From: Pseudomonas lalucatii
Lineage (GTDB): Bacteria > Pseudomonadota > Gammaproteobacteria > Pseudomonadales > Pseudomonadaceae
Direction: 5' to 3'
Length of the DNA stretch: 64,000 nt
NCBI RefSeq assembly: GCF_018398425.1
Contig: NZ_JADPMV010000002.1
Coordinates: forward strand, 248,001-312,000
Both the position numbers and the translations under genes were made by a program. The notes beneath the pieces are model-generated. The model was not told where the DNA came from, made no database searches, and saw only the letters and a list, made by a program, of their open reading frames with translations. Below are positions 36,510 through 45,226 of this stretch, piece by piece. How positions within the stretch are numbered: the stretch's first letter is position 1; every line of letters starts with the position of its first letter.

Positions 36510-39413
36510 ATGCATACCGACACCACTCGCGAGAACCCGCAGGCCCCAGCGCCGCAGGCCGCCGATGCCAGCCAGGACCTGAGCGCCACCGCGCCCGGCC
36601 AGCTGCGTGTGATCAAGCGTAACGGCACCGTGGTGCCCTACACCGACGACAAGATCACCGTCGCCATCACCAAGGCCTTTCTCGCCGTGGAAGGCGGCAC
36701 CGCCGCCGCCTCGTCGCGCATCCATGACACCGTCGCGCGCCTGACCGAGCAGGTCACCGCCACCTTCAAGCGCCGCATGCCGTCGGGCGGCACCATCCAC
36801 ATCGAGGAGATCCAGGACCAGGTCGAACTGGCCCTGATGCGCGCCGGCGAGCAGAAGGTCGCCCGCGACTACGTGATCTACCGCGAAGCCCAGGCCACCA
36901 AGCGCAAGAATGCCAGCGCCGGCGAAATCGCCCAGCCGCACCCGAGCATCCGCGTCACCGCCGCCGACGGCAGCGTCGCACCGCTGGACATGGGCCGCCT
37001 GCAGACCATCATCCGCGAAGCCTGCGAGGGCCTGGCCGAGGTCGACGGCGCGCTGATCGAGCGCGAGACCCTGAAGAACCTCTACGACGGCGTGGCCGAG
37101 AAGGACGTCAACACCGCCCTGGTGATGACCGCCCGCACCCTGGTCGAGCGCGAGCCGAACTACAGCTACGTCACCGCCCGCCTGCTGATGGACAACATCC
37201 GCGCCGAAGGCCTGGGTTTCCTCGGCGTGGCCACCAGCGCCACCCACCACGAGATGGCCGAGCTGTACGCCAAGGCCCTGCCGGCCTATGTCGAGAAAGG
37301 CGTGGAGTTCGAGCTGATCGACCCGAAACTCAAAGGCTACGACCTGGCCAAGCTGGGCGCCGCCATCGATCACGAGCGCGACCAGCAGTTCACCTACCTG
37401 GGCCTGCAGACCCTGTACGACCGCTACTTCATCCACAAGGACGGCGTGCGCTTCGAACTGCCGCAGATCTTCTTTATGCGCGTGGCCATGGGCCTGGCCA
37501 TCGAGGAGCAGCACAAGGAAGAGCGCGCCATCGAGTTCTACAACCTGCTGTCCTCGTTCGACTACATGTCGTCCACCCCGACCCTGTTCAACGCCGGCAC
37601 CCTGCGGCCGCAGCTGTCCAGCTGCTACCTGACCACCGTGCCGGACGACCTCTCGGGCATCTACAGCGCCATCCACGACAACGCCATGCTCTCCAAGTTT
37701 GCCGGCGGCCTGGGCAACGACTGGACCCCGGTGCGCGCGCTGGGCTCCTACATCAAGGGCACCAACGGCAAGAGCCAGGGCGTCGTGCCCTTCCTCAAGG
37801 TGGTCAACGACACCGCCGTGGCGGTCAACCAGGGCGGCAAGCGCAAGGGCGCAGTCTGTGCCTACCTGGAAACCTGGCACATGGACATCGAGGAGTTCAT
37901 CGAGCTGCGCAAGAACACCGGTGACGACCGTCGCCGCACCCACGACATGAACACCGCCAACTGGATCCCGGACCTGTTCATGAAGCGCGTGTTCGACGAC
38001 GGCCCCTGGACCCTGTTCAGCCCCAGCGAAGTACCGGACCTGCACGACCTCACCGGCAAGGCCTTCGAGGAGCGCTACGAGTACTACGAAGCCCTGTGCG
38101 AATACGGCAAGATCAAGCTGTTCAAGACCATCCAGGCCAAGGACCTGTGGCGCAAGATGCTCTCGATGCTGTTCGAGACCGGCCACCCCTGGCTGACCTT
38201 CAAGGACCCGTGCAACCTGCGCAGCCCGCAGCAGCACGTCGGCGTGGTGCACAGCTCGAACCTGTGCACCGAGATCACCTTGAACACCAACAAGGACGAG
38301 ATCGCCGTGTGCAACCTGGGCTCGGTCAACCTGCCGAACCACATCGTCGACGGCAAGCTCGACCGCGAGAAGCTGGCGAAGACCGTGAAGACCGCGGTGC
38401 GCATGCTCGATAACGTCATCGACATCAACTACTACTCGGTGCCGCAGGCGAAGAACTCCAACTTCAAGCACCGTCCGGTGGGCCTGGGCATCATGGGCTT
38501 CCAGGACGCCCTGTACCTGCAGCACATCCCCTACGGCTCCGATGCCGCGGTGGACTTCGCCGACAAGTCGATGGAAGCGGTCAGCTACTACGCCATCCAG
38601 GCGTCCTGCGACCTGGCCGACGAGCGCGGCGCCTACGAGACCTTCCAGGGCTCGCTGTGGAGCAAGGGCATCCTGCCGCTGGACTCCCAGCAGATCCTCA
38701 TCGAGGCCCGCGGGCAGAAGTACATCGACGTCGACCTGAGCGAGTCCCTGGACTGGGCCCCGCTGCGCGCGCGGGTACAGAAGGGCATCCGCAACTCCAA
38801 CATCATGGCCATCGCGCCGACCGCGACCATCGCCAACATCACCGGCGTGTCGCAGTCGATCGAGCCGACCTACCAGAACCTCTACGTGAAGTCGAACCTC
38901 TCCGGCGAGTTCACCGTGATCAACCCCTACCTGGTGCGCGACCTCAAGGCCCGCGGCCTGTGGGACTCGGTGATGATCAACGACCTGAAGTACTACGACG
39001 GTTCGGTGCAGCAGATCGAGCGCATCCCCCAGGAGCTCAAGGACCTGTACGCCACCGCCTTCGAGGTGGAGACCAAGTGGATCGTCGACGCCGCCAGCCG
39101 TCGCCAGAAGTGGATCGACCAGGCCCAGTCGCTGAACCTGTACATCGCCGGCGCATCCGGTAAAAAACTGGACGTGACCTACCGCATGGCCTGGTACCGC
39201 GGCCTGAAGACCACCTACTACCTCCGTGCCCTGGCCGCCACCAGCACCGAGAAGTCGACCATCAACACCGGCAAGCTCAACGCCGTGTCCAGCGGCGGAG
39301 GCGACGGCCTCGCCGCCGCGCCGGCCAAGGCCCCGGAGCAGGCCGCACCGGCGCCGGCACCCGTGCCGAAGGCCTGTGCCATCGACGAGCCGGACTGCGA
39401 AGCCTGCCAGTAA
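36510..39413 (+). CDS. nrdA: Class Ia ribonucleotide reductase, alpha subunit
   Basis: 967 residues, longer than the E. coli protein because two ATP-cone domains lie at the N terminus (RVIKRNGTVVPYTDDKITVAI and SIRVTAADGSVAPLDMGRL). Catalytic core has SSCYLTT, NLCTEI and LGSVNLPNH; the C-terminal redox tail has CAIDEPDCEAC. Reduces ribonucleoside diphosphates. ATG 36510 has CGGAGA upstream; an ATG 21 codons earlier is less likely. The double cone is known for P. aeruginosa NrdA, where one cone binds dATP. Confidence 0.96.
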   Translation: MHTDTTRENPQAPAPQAADASQDLSATAPGQLRVIKRNGTVVPYTDDKITVAITKAFLAVEGGTAAASSRIHDTVARLTEQVTATFKRRMPSGGTIHIEEIQDQVELALMRAGEQKVARDYVIYREAQATKRKNASAGEIAQPHPSIRVTAADGSVAPLDMGRLQTIIREACEGLAEVDGALIERETLKNLYDGVAEKDVNTALVMTARTLVEREPNYSYVTARLLMDNIRAEGLGFLGVATSATHHEMAELYAKALPAYVEKGVEFELIDPKLKGYDLAKLGAAIDHERDQQFTYLGLQTLYDRYFIHKDGVRFELPQIFFMRVAMGLAIEEQHKEERAIEFYNLLSSFDYMSSTPTLFNAGTLRPQLSSCYLTTVPDDLSGIYSAIHDNAMLSKFAGGLGNDWTPVRALGSYIKGTNGKSQGVVPFLKVVNDTAVAVNQGGKRKGAVCAYLETWHMDIEEFIELRKNTGDDRRRTHDMNTANWIPDLFMKRVFDDGPWTLFSPSEVPDLHDLTGKAFEERYEYYEALCEYGKIKLFKTIQAKDLWRKMLSMLFETGHPWLTFKDPCNLRSPQQHVGVVHSSNLCTEITLNTNKDEIAVCNLGSVNLPNHIVDGKLDREKLAKTVKTAVRMLDNVIDINYYSVPQAKNSNFKHRPVGLGIMGFQDALYLQHIPYGSDAAVDFADKSMEAVSYYAIQASCDLADERGAYETFQGSLWSKGILPLDSQQILIEARGQKYIDVDLSESLDWAPLRARVQKGIRNSNIMAIAPTATIANITGVSQSIEPTYQNLYVKSNLSGEFTVINPYLVRDLKARGLWDSVMINDLKYYDGSVQQIERIPQELKDLYATAFEVETKWIVDAASRRQKWIDQAQSLNLYIAGASGKKLDVTYRMAWYRGLKTTYYLRALAATSTEKSTINTGKLNAVSSGGGDGLAAAPAKAPEQAAPAPAPVPKACAIDEPDCEACQ

Positions 39414-39458
39414 GTGACAGGTGACGCGCGGATCTGAGCGGCGCCCGCGTCGTTGCCC

Positions 39459-39631
39459 GGCAGGTCGGACCCCATCACGTACGGACGTACGCTCAGGGGT
39501 TCCAACCTGCCAGGCGCCTAGCGCTCACTCGCTCAGCTTCACGCTCGAATTGTTGAGGGTTCGCCGACAGGCGAATCCGGCCAGAGGCGCAGACCTCCGC
39601 CAGACGACCACAGGTCGCCTGGCGCCTAGCG
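39459..39631 (+). repeat. Structured nrdA-nrdB spacer with three hairpins and a duplicated motif
   Basis: The 299-bp gap has no gene. GGCAGGT (39459-39465) pairs with ACCTGCC (39505-39511), enclosing CCCC/GGGG and ACGTAC/GTACGT-type stems. GGTTCGCC/GGCGAATCC flank a 4-nt loop near 39560. CGCCAG-CGACC/GGTCG-CTGGCG form a stem around an ACA loop near 39600-39626. The 11-mer GGCGCCTAGCG occurs at 39513-39523 and 39621-39631. Probably mRNA-stabilising or partial-termination structures that set the nrdA:nrdB ratio. Confidence 0.55.
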
Positions 39632-39712
39632 TGCACGACGCAACCGACTAGTATTTAACTGTATATCCATACAGGCCGGTCATTTCACCGGCCCTCAAGC
39701 AGGAGCCAAGCC

Positions 39713-40963
39713 ATGCTGAGCTGGGATGAATTCGACAAGGAAGACGGCAGCGACGCCGCCGTCGCCAATCAGGCCGCGGCGCCAGGCGCCGAGATGAACC
39801 TGGACAAGCTCGACCAGGCCGGCGACGCCGCCGCCCACGAAGCCCGCGCCGTGGCCGCCGACGACAGCGCCGCGGTGGCCCGGGCCAAGGCCGCCCTCGA
39901 CCAACTGGACATCCAGGAAGGCCTCGACGAGCTGGAAGGCTCCGCCGCCCGCGTCGCGGTCGACGAGAAGCGCATGATCAACTGCCGCGCCGACCTCAAC
40001 CAGCTCGTACCCTTCAAGTACGACTGGGCCTGGCAGAAGTACCTGGATGGTTGCGCCAACCACTGGATGCCCCAGGAAGTGAACATGAACGCGGACATCG
40101 CGTTGTGGAAGAGCACCGACGGCCTGACCGACGACGAGCGCCGCATCGTCATGCGCAACCTCGGCTTCTTCTCCACCGCCGACTCCCTGGTCGCCAACAA
40201 CCTGGCCCTGGCCGTGTACCGCCTGATCACCAACCCCGAGTGCCGCCAGTACATCCTGCGCCAGGCCTTCGAGGAGGCGATCCACACCCACGCCTACCAG
40301 TACTGCATCGAGTCCTTAGGGATGGACGAAGGCGAGATCTTCAACATGTACCACGAGATCCCCAGCGTGGCGAAGAAGGCCAGCTGGGGCCTGAAGTACA
40401 CCCGCGCCATCTCCGACCCGACCTTCAACACCGGCACCGTGGAGACCGACAAGGAACTGCTGCGCAACCTGATCGCCTACTACTGCGTGCTCGAAGGCGT
40501 GTTCTTCTACTGCGGCTTCACCCAGATCCTCTCCATGGGCCGGCGCAACAAGATGACCGGCGTCGCCGAGCAGTTCCAGTACATCCTGCGCGACGAGTCC
40601 ATGCACCTGAACTTCGGCATCGACGTGATCAACCAGATCAAGATCGAGAACCCGCACCTGTGGGATGCGGCGATGAAGGACGAAGCCACCCAGATGATCC
40701 TCCAGGGCACCCAGCTGGAGATCGAATACGCCCGCGACACCATGCCCCGCGGCGTGCTGGGCATGAACGCGGCGATGATGGAGGACTACCTCAAGTTCAT
40801 CGCCAATCGCCGCCTGACCCAGATCGGCCTGAAGGAAGAGTACCCGGGCACCTCCAACCCCTTCCCATGGATGAGCGAGATCATGGACCTGAAGAAGGAG
40901 AAGAACTTCTTCGAGACGCGAGTGATCGAGTATCAGACCGGTGGGGCGTTGAGCTGGGATTGA
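39713..40963 (+). CDS. nrdB: Class Ia ribonucleotide reductase, beta (radical) subunit
   Basis: 416 residues. Diiron ligands lie in [18 protein letters not shown] and [12 protein letters not shown], and the radical tyrosine lies in the helical core. An acidic, Ala-rich N-terminal extension of about 85 residues precedes the conserved fold; the protein both starts and ends with the string LSWD. CAGGAG precedes the ATG. Followed by a strong terminator. Confidence 0.96.
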   Translation: MLSWDEFDKEDGSDAAVANQAAAPGAEMNLDKLDQAGDAAAHEARAVAADDSAAVARAKAALDQLDIQEGLDELEGSAARVAVDEKRMINCRADLNQLVPFKYDWAWQKYLDGCANHWMPQEVNMNADIALWKSTDGLTDDERRIVMRNLGFFSTADSLVANNLALAVYRLITNPECRQYILRQAFEEAIHTHAYQYCIESLGMDEGEIFNMYHEIPSVAKKASWGLKYTRAISDPTFNTGTVETDKELLRNLIAYYCVLEGVFFYCGFTQILSMGRRNKMTGVAEQFQYILRDESMHLNFGIDVINQIKIENPHLWDAAMKDEATQMILQGTQLEIEYARDTMPRGVLGMNAAMMEDYLKFIANRRLTQIGLKEEYPGTSNPFPWMSEIMDLKKEKNFFETRVIEYQTGGALSWD

Positions 40964-41042
40964 TGCCTGGGTCAAGACCGTTAGGACAGATTAGAAACGC
41001 TTTGCCTGAGAATGGATGTTCGGGGTAGCGAGAGAAACTCGA

Positions 41043-41066
41043 ACCCCGCCTAGTGCGGGGTTTTTT
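41043..41066 (+). terminator. Rho-independent terminator after nrdB
   Basis: ACCCCGC, loop CTAGT, GCGGGGT, then a T-run. It ends only 14 nt before the start codon of the next gene, so that gene needs read-through or a promoter upstream of the hairpin. Confidence 0.92.
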
Positions 41067-41079
41067 CTTAAGGGTACAC

Positions 41080-42468
41080 ATGAATATTAATTTGCCGTCT
41101 AGATATGAAGACTTAGACACTGCATACAAGGGGCGACTCGCCCCCAACCAAGATCTTATTACCTTGGTTGATCGCGCTTATAAATCAATGAAAATCTCTG
41201 GAGGCATCCGCTTTTTACCATTATTTGGAGAGAGCGGCTCGGGAAAAAGCTCAGCTTCCAGAGAGCTATCTACTCACATGCCCTCTGTGATTAGCACCGT
41301 TCTAGAAAGACCTGAAATTGAAACATTTGAGGCCTTAGTTGAGAAGATAAAATTCCTCAACAAAACAGAGCCCAACAAGCTAATTGTTGCAGTCATAGAT
41401 CAATATGAAGAAAACGTTCAAGGCAAAGAGCGAATCCCAACACAATTTGTCGAACACTTAAGTCTTCTAGACAGAGGCGACTGCAAAAACATACCTGTCG
41501 TCTTCATTTGGCTTACTACTAGCGAGCAATTCAGAGACATGCTCGCCGCCGCCACATCTAGAAACAAAAGAATACTAATATCAAATAATTTCGAAATAAA
41601 AGGCCCAGACTCTAAGAGCTGGGCACGGATAATCGAGGAAACCTTCTCCTTCCACAACATGGAGAAGCCGCTCTCCGATTATCAAATAATTCGTGACGAT
41701 ATTGAAGAACTAGCCATTCGCAGCAGCACAATTGGAGAGACCATTGAGAAAGTCGCCGAAAAACTTGGCGAAGGAATTGATGGCTTACAAAATCTATCCG
41801 AATACCAAGTAACACTACTCTGGCCAGTCAGTGATGGCCTGCGAAATCAACGCGTAATGCAATTTTCGAAACCCAGAGACGAATATCGACTCAACTGGGA
41901 AGCCTGGTATATCGAACTCAACGATGAGGATAAGAGAACCTTGCCTCTCCACGAGCTGAATAGAGCAAGGCTATATTTTGACTTCCGAGTAATCCCTATT
42001 CGCGCCGCCGACCTACACAAGCTCTGCCTAGAACTTGATCGAGATGACAGACCACTTGCCAAGACATTTCTTGATCGATTCAAGAACACTCATTTCTTTC
42101 ACATAGTCTCTGGCAATTGGCAAAATTACGCCTATGCACCTGTAAGAGAAAGAGAATCCAAGCGATCAGACGACGCCCATGCGTGGTACGAAACAGTTAC
42201 CAGCACCCCCACAGCTTTAGGGAAACGCATCGCAAAAATAATAACGAGTTGCGGCCTAGCCGCAAAACACGAAGTAGACATCAAAACAATATATTCAAGC
42301 GTTCGCGCTGATATCTATATTGAAAACACTGAAGCAAACAAGCTCAAAAGAATCATTGAACTAAAAGCTTTTTCAGCAGAAAACACCATGCCCTCTACGA
42401 TCAAGGAGCAAATAAAAATCACCCTAAGAAGGCACGCACAACTGGCAGGTTTTCTACAAAGGCAATAA
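41080..42468 (+). CDS. P-loop ATPase with C-terminal PD-(D/E)xK nuclease motif, candidate defence gene
   Basis: 462 residues, unrecognised family. Residues 50-58 are a Walker A (GESGSGKSS). Residues 101-111 (LIVAVIDQYEE) read as a Walker B with following acids, and VVFIWLTTS near 145-155 as sensor 1. The middle third has no motif I recognise. At the C terminus RADIYI (Asp411), then 15 residues, then IELK (Glu427, Lys429) fits D-x(n)-E-x-K of PD-(D/E)xK nucleases. No membrane segment or signal. Base composition is strikingly AT-rich and codon use unlike neighbours, indicating transfer. AAGGG precedes ATG 41080. ATPase-nuclease architecture suggests a single-gene anti-phage effector; this is inference. 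Confidence 0.7.
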   Translation: MNINLPSRYEDLDTAYKGRLAPNQDLITLVDRAYKSMKISGGIRFLPLFGESGSGKSSASRELSTHMPSVISTVLERPEIETFEALVEKIKFLNKTEPNKLIVAVIDQYEENVQGKERIPTQFVEHLSLLDRGDCKNIPVVFIWLTTSEQFRDMLAAATSRNKRILISNNFEIKGPDSKSWARIIEETFSFHNMEKPLSDYQIIRDDIEELAIRSSTIGETIEKVAEKLGEGIDGLQNLSEYQVTLLWPVSDGLRNQRVMQFSKPRDEYRLNWEAWYIELNDEDKRTLPLHELNRARLYFDFRVIPIRAADLHKLCLELDRDDRPLAKTFLDRFKNTHFFHIVSGNWQNYAYAPVRERESKRSDDAHAWYETVTSTPTALGKRIAKIITSCGLAAKHEVDIKTIYSSVRADIYIENTEANKLKRIIELKAFSAENTMPSTIKEQIKITLRRHAQLAGFLQRQ

Positions 42469-42567
42469 CTAGAGCAAGCAAAAATAGGGACAGATTTATT
42501 TTCTAAACCAATGCGCTGAACGAGATCTCCCCTTTCGCCCTTACGGCGAGTCACTTTCTCTTCTGAT

Positions 42568-42695
42568 CGTTCCCACGCTCCGCGTGGGAACGCAGCCCTC
42601 GACGCTCTGCGTCCACCCGAAGTCTTGCGCACACTCCGCCTCCGTAGCGACGCAGAGCGCCACGGGCTAGGCTCCCACGCGGAGCGTGGGTGCCA
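42568..42695. repeat. REP/BIME: paired inverted palindromes
   Basis: CGTTCCCACGCTCCGCGTGGGAACG at 42568-42592 and its inverse relative near 42671-42692, with GACGCTCTGCGTC and GACGCAGAGCG between. Same family as 44130-44306 and 44940-44964. The surrounding gap 42469-42813 also has GGGACAGATT (42487-42496) and a GATGGGT/ACCCATC repeat near 42738-42765; no gene seen. Confidence 0.8.
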
Positions 42696-42813
42696 TCAAC
42701 TCGGCCAAGCTGGGCGCCGCGATCAAGCGAGCCCGTAGGATGGGTCGAGCCCAGCGATACCCATCAACGCACCAACAGCCATGCTCGCCACCATGACCAA
42801 GCATAATCCCCCC

Positions 42814-43221
42814 ATGACGCCCACCCTCCTCACCATCTCCGCCGCCTGCCTGTTCGACGAGGCCGGCCGTCTTTTGCTGGTGCGCAAGCGCGATACACGG
42901 GCCTTTATGTTGCCGGGCGGCAAGGCCGAGCCGGGCGAGGACGCCTTGGCGGCGCTGACGCGAGAGCTGGCCGAGGAGCTGAACCTGAGTCTGGCCGCCG
43001 AAAGCCTTCGCCCCCTCGGTCGGTTCCGCGCACTGGCGGCCAACGAGCCGGACACCTGGATCGAGGCGAGCGTATTTCACGCCCCACTGCCCCACGCCGT
43101 CGAGGCGGCCGCCGAACTGGAAGAGCTGCTTTGGCTGGCGCCCCAGGACACACCGCCCGAGAGCCTGGCGCCGCTGCTGCGCGAGCAGGTGCTGCCGCTG
43201 TTGTGGCCGCTTGAAGGCTGA
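42814..43221 (+). CDS. NUDIX hydrolase
   Basis: 135 residues. The Nudix box GGKAEPGEDALAALTRELAEELNL fits GX5EX7REUXEEXGU except that Asn replaces the last Gly; the metal-binding Glu residues are intact. MutT-like proteins of this size cleave nucleoside diphosphate derivatives. The start is uncertain: ATG 42781, 42793 or 42814 are all in frame and none has a good ribosome site; 42814 fits the family N terminus. Confidence 0.8.
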   Translation: MTPTLLTISAACLFDEAGRLLLVRKRDTRAFMLPGGKAEPGEDALAALTRELAEELNLSLAAESLRPLGRFRALAANEPDTWIEASVFHAPLPHAVEAAAELEELLWLAPQDTPPESLAPLLREQVLPLLWPLEG

Positions 43222-43389
43222 CGGCGAGCGCTTCCGCGGTCCGCATCACCCGGCCAGCCTGGTGGAGTTCTACATTATTGACCCAGCCCGCAGGAGGGGT
43301 TGGGCACAGCGATACCCATTGAGCAGGTGGGCAACCATGAAGATCCAAGGGGCCTTGACCCCTCCCCATCTACCACCTACCCTCACCGC

Positions 43390-43500
43390 CGGCGCCTAAG
43401 AAACGTCTTGATCCACACAGCGGCCTGACCGCTCCCGAAAGTTTGCGGCTTTTTTGTGCCTGCGGTTTCACCCTGCGCGCAAAAAATGCACCTCTGTTAT
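43390..43500 (+). promoter_or_regulatory. Leader of the C4-like RNA with upstream complementary segments
   Basis: CTAAGAAAC (43396-43404), CCACACAGCGGCC (43413-43425) and CTCCCGA (43432-43438) are complementary to segments of the RNA at 43501-43575. CCGC/GCGG with a T-run (about 43429-43457) may be a terminator. The rest of the gap 43222-43389 contains a GGGTT/ACCCATT-type repeat but no gene. Confidence 0.5.
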
Positions 43501-43575
43501 GTCGGGAGTGGGCTAATACAAGACCCGAAAGGGGAATACGTCCGGCCCTCTGTGTGGGGTTTCTTAGCTCCCGGC
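43501..43575 (+). ncRNA. C4-antisense-RNA-like structured RNA upstream of an antirepressor-like gene
   Basis: A 75-nt fold: closing stem GTCGGGAG (43501-43508) with CTCCCGGC (43568-43575), inner stem GGGCT/GGCCC, and a CCC-GAAA-GGG tetraloop hairpin. The exposed segment CCTCTGTGTG (43547-43556) is perfectly complementary to CACACAGAGG (43601-43610), which contains the Shine-Dalgarno of the next gene, and TTTCTTAG (43560-43567) to CTAAGAAA (43585-43592). That is the layout of phage P1 C4, an antisense RNA that silences the ant operon. Confidence 0.7.
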
Positions 43576-43618
43576 GCCTTAGCCCTAAGAAAGCTGAACT
43601 CACACAGAGGTAATGGAT

Positions 43619-44083
43619 ATGCCTAGTCACACCGAGAACTCCAGCTCCCAGCCGGATATCACCGGCGAAATACTGACTCACCAGACATTCACCCGTCATC
43701 GGCGACAACTGCGCGCGCTCCTGATCGAGCATCAGTGCTGGTTCTGCGCACGTGACTTCGGCCGGATGATCGCGCAGCCCCACCTTGAGGAGCGCGCAGC
43801 TCGCACGCTCGATGCCGACCAGTTGTTCGACGCGGTGTTGCTGAATACGCACGGCCAGCCGGAGAGCGCAAGGCTGATCAGCGAGTCCGGCATCTACTCC
43901 GCGCTGATCCATTACTACCACCCGGAAAATCGCTGCATCCGCCGTTGGATCACCTGCGATGTGGTGCCCACGTTGCGCGACGGCCAACACGACAATGAAC
44001 GCCGCCCGTGGCGTGAGAACCGTCAGGGGCTGTCGCTGCTGCACTGGCATGGCGATACCTGGGTTCCCTACCGCCCGCTGTAG
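43619..44083 (+). CDS. Stand-alone Bro-N (phage antirepressor-like) protein
   Basis: 154 residues. CWFCARDFGRMI, then LISESGIYSALIHYY and IRRWITCDVVPTLRD match the Bro-N / antirepressor N-terminal domain (compare the LINESGLY...FRRWVTSEVLP pattern). No C-terminal KilAC or Ant domain follows. ATG 43619 is 8 nt after AGAGG; ATG 43613 would be too close. Translation is probably controlled by the C4-like RNA just upstream. No other phage genes are visible. Confidence 0.75.
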   Translation: MPSHTENSSSQPDITGEILTHQTFTRHRRQLRALLIEHQCWFCARDFGRMIAQPHLEERAARTLDADQLFDAVLLNTHGQPESARLISESGIYSALIHYYHPENRCIRRWITCDVVPTLRDGQHDNERRPWRENRQGLSLLHWHGDTWVPYRPL

Positions 44084-44129
44084 CGAGTAGCCCGGATAAC
44101 AACCGCCCCAACGGTGGATGAAAGAAGCA

Positions 44130-44306
44130 TCTGATGCCCCCACGCGGAGCGTGGGCGCCATCAGGGGGAGGTGTTGATCGTTCCCACGCTCCGCGTGGGA
44201 ATGCAGCCCTCGACGCTCGGCGTCCACCCACAGCCCTGAGCACACTCAGCCCCGTAGCGACGCGGAGCGTCACGGGCTAGGCTCCCACGCAGAGCGTGGG
44301 AGCCAT
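44130..44306. repeat. REP cluster upstream of the RAYT gene
   Basis: CCCACGCGGAGCGTGGG at about 44139-44155, CGTTCCCACGCTCCGCGTGGGAA near 44179-44201, and the inverse GCTCCCACGCAGAGCGTGGGAGC near 44281-44303. This is the same BIME-like unit as at 42568-42695. It fills most of the gap 44084-44381; a fragment of the GAGTAGCC-GGATA repeat also occurs near 44088-44099. Confidence 0.85.
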
Positions 44307-44381
44307 CGGCCGGACAAGTGCAGTCAGGGAAGGCGCATCGCTGCCACGCACAACCCGCCAACCGATTCACGGACGAATCCC

Positions 44382-44915
44382 ATGGGCCGCAGTCGCTACG
44401 TCATCACCGATACCGCTCAGCCGCACTTCCTCACCTGCACGGTGGTGGAATGGTTGCCGCTGTTCGCCCGCCCTGCCCTGGTCGACATCCTGCTCGACTG
44501 CTGGCGCTACCAGCAGGCCAACCAGGGCCTCAGGCTGTACGGCTACGTGGTGCTGGAAAACCACCTGCACTACCTGGCCCAGGCACCTGACCTGGCCCGG
44601 TGCGTCAGCAGCTTCAAGTCCTACACGGCCCGCAAGATGCTCGATCACCTGGAGCAGCGCGGTGCCGACTCAGCCTTGCAGCGCCTGAGCCTTGCCAAGC
44701 GAGCGCACAAGCGGGATAGGCAGTACCAGCTCTGGCAGGAAGGCAGCCACGCCGAGTTGGTCTGCAGCCCTGCGGTGATGCGGCAGAAGCTCGACTACAT
44801 CCACCAGAACCCGGTGCGGCGTGGCTACGTGGACTTGCCCGAGCACTGGCGCTACTCCAGCGCGCGGAACTACGAGGGGCAGCCGGGGTTGATCGAGCTC
44901 GATCGCTGGGCGTGA
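44382..44915 (+). CDS. REP-associated tyrosine transposase (RAYT)
   Basis: 177 residues, Y1/TnpA_REP family related to IS200/IS605. HUH-like metal site in LENHLHYLAQ, and the catalytic tyrosine in the helix MRQKLDYIHQNPVRRG, both diagnostic. Flanked by REP palindromes in both orientations (44130-44306, 44940-44964), the typical REPtron. RAYTs cut and move REP sequences in single-stranded form and are usually single-copy, vertically kept genes. Confidence 0.92.
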   Translation: MGRSRYVITDTAQPHFLTCTVVEWLPLFARPALVDILLDCWRYQQANQGLRLYGYVVLENHLHYLAQAPDLARCVSSFKSYTARKMLDHLEQRGADSALQRLSLAKRAHKRDRQYQLWQEGSHAELVCSPAVMRQKLDYIHQNPVRRGYVDLPEHWRYSSARNYEGQPGLIELDRWA

Positions 44916-44939
44916 GTGGACGCGGAACGTCGAGGTTGG

Positions 44940-44964
44940 CATTCCCACGCCAAGCGTGGGAACG
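44940..44964. repeat. REP palindrome downstream of RAYT
   Basis: CATTCCCACGCCAAGCGTGGGAACG: same core as the upstream REPs with a changed loop. Confidence 0.8.
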
Positions 44965-45004
44965 ATCAGAGGAACCCGCCCGACAGGGCGGAATCTGTGG
45001 AGCG

Positions 45005-45052
45005 AGTAGCCTGGATATCCCGGCGGAAAGGCTTCGCCGTTTCCCACCCTAC
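45005..45052. repeat. Dispersed palindromic repeat, copy A
   Basis: AGTAGCCTGGAT, then GGCGGAAAGGCTTCGCCGTTTCC and CACCCTAC. The core GGCTTCGCC is a hairpin. Near-identical to 45919-45971. The gap 44916-45226 also contains GGGGACAGAC (45111-45120), a sequence often seen around RAYT-related repeats; no gene found. Confidence 0.65.
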
Positions 45053-45226
45053 GCGGTGGTGAGGTTTGCGTAGGCTGGACAACGCGAAGCTTGTCCACCA
45101 TCGAGCAATCGGGGACAGACCAGGTTCATTGGTCACGACCGCCTGGCATCGCTCAAATCCCACGGGCGTTACAATGCCGCCAACGCCGATTCCCCCGATC
45201 CAGCACGCCCCGGAGCCAGACCGCCG

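Noticed and set aside
43619..44083. Prophage
   Set aside because: Only one Bro-N gene and its RNA switch; no integrase, structural, lysis or replication genes within 20 kb on either side.
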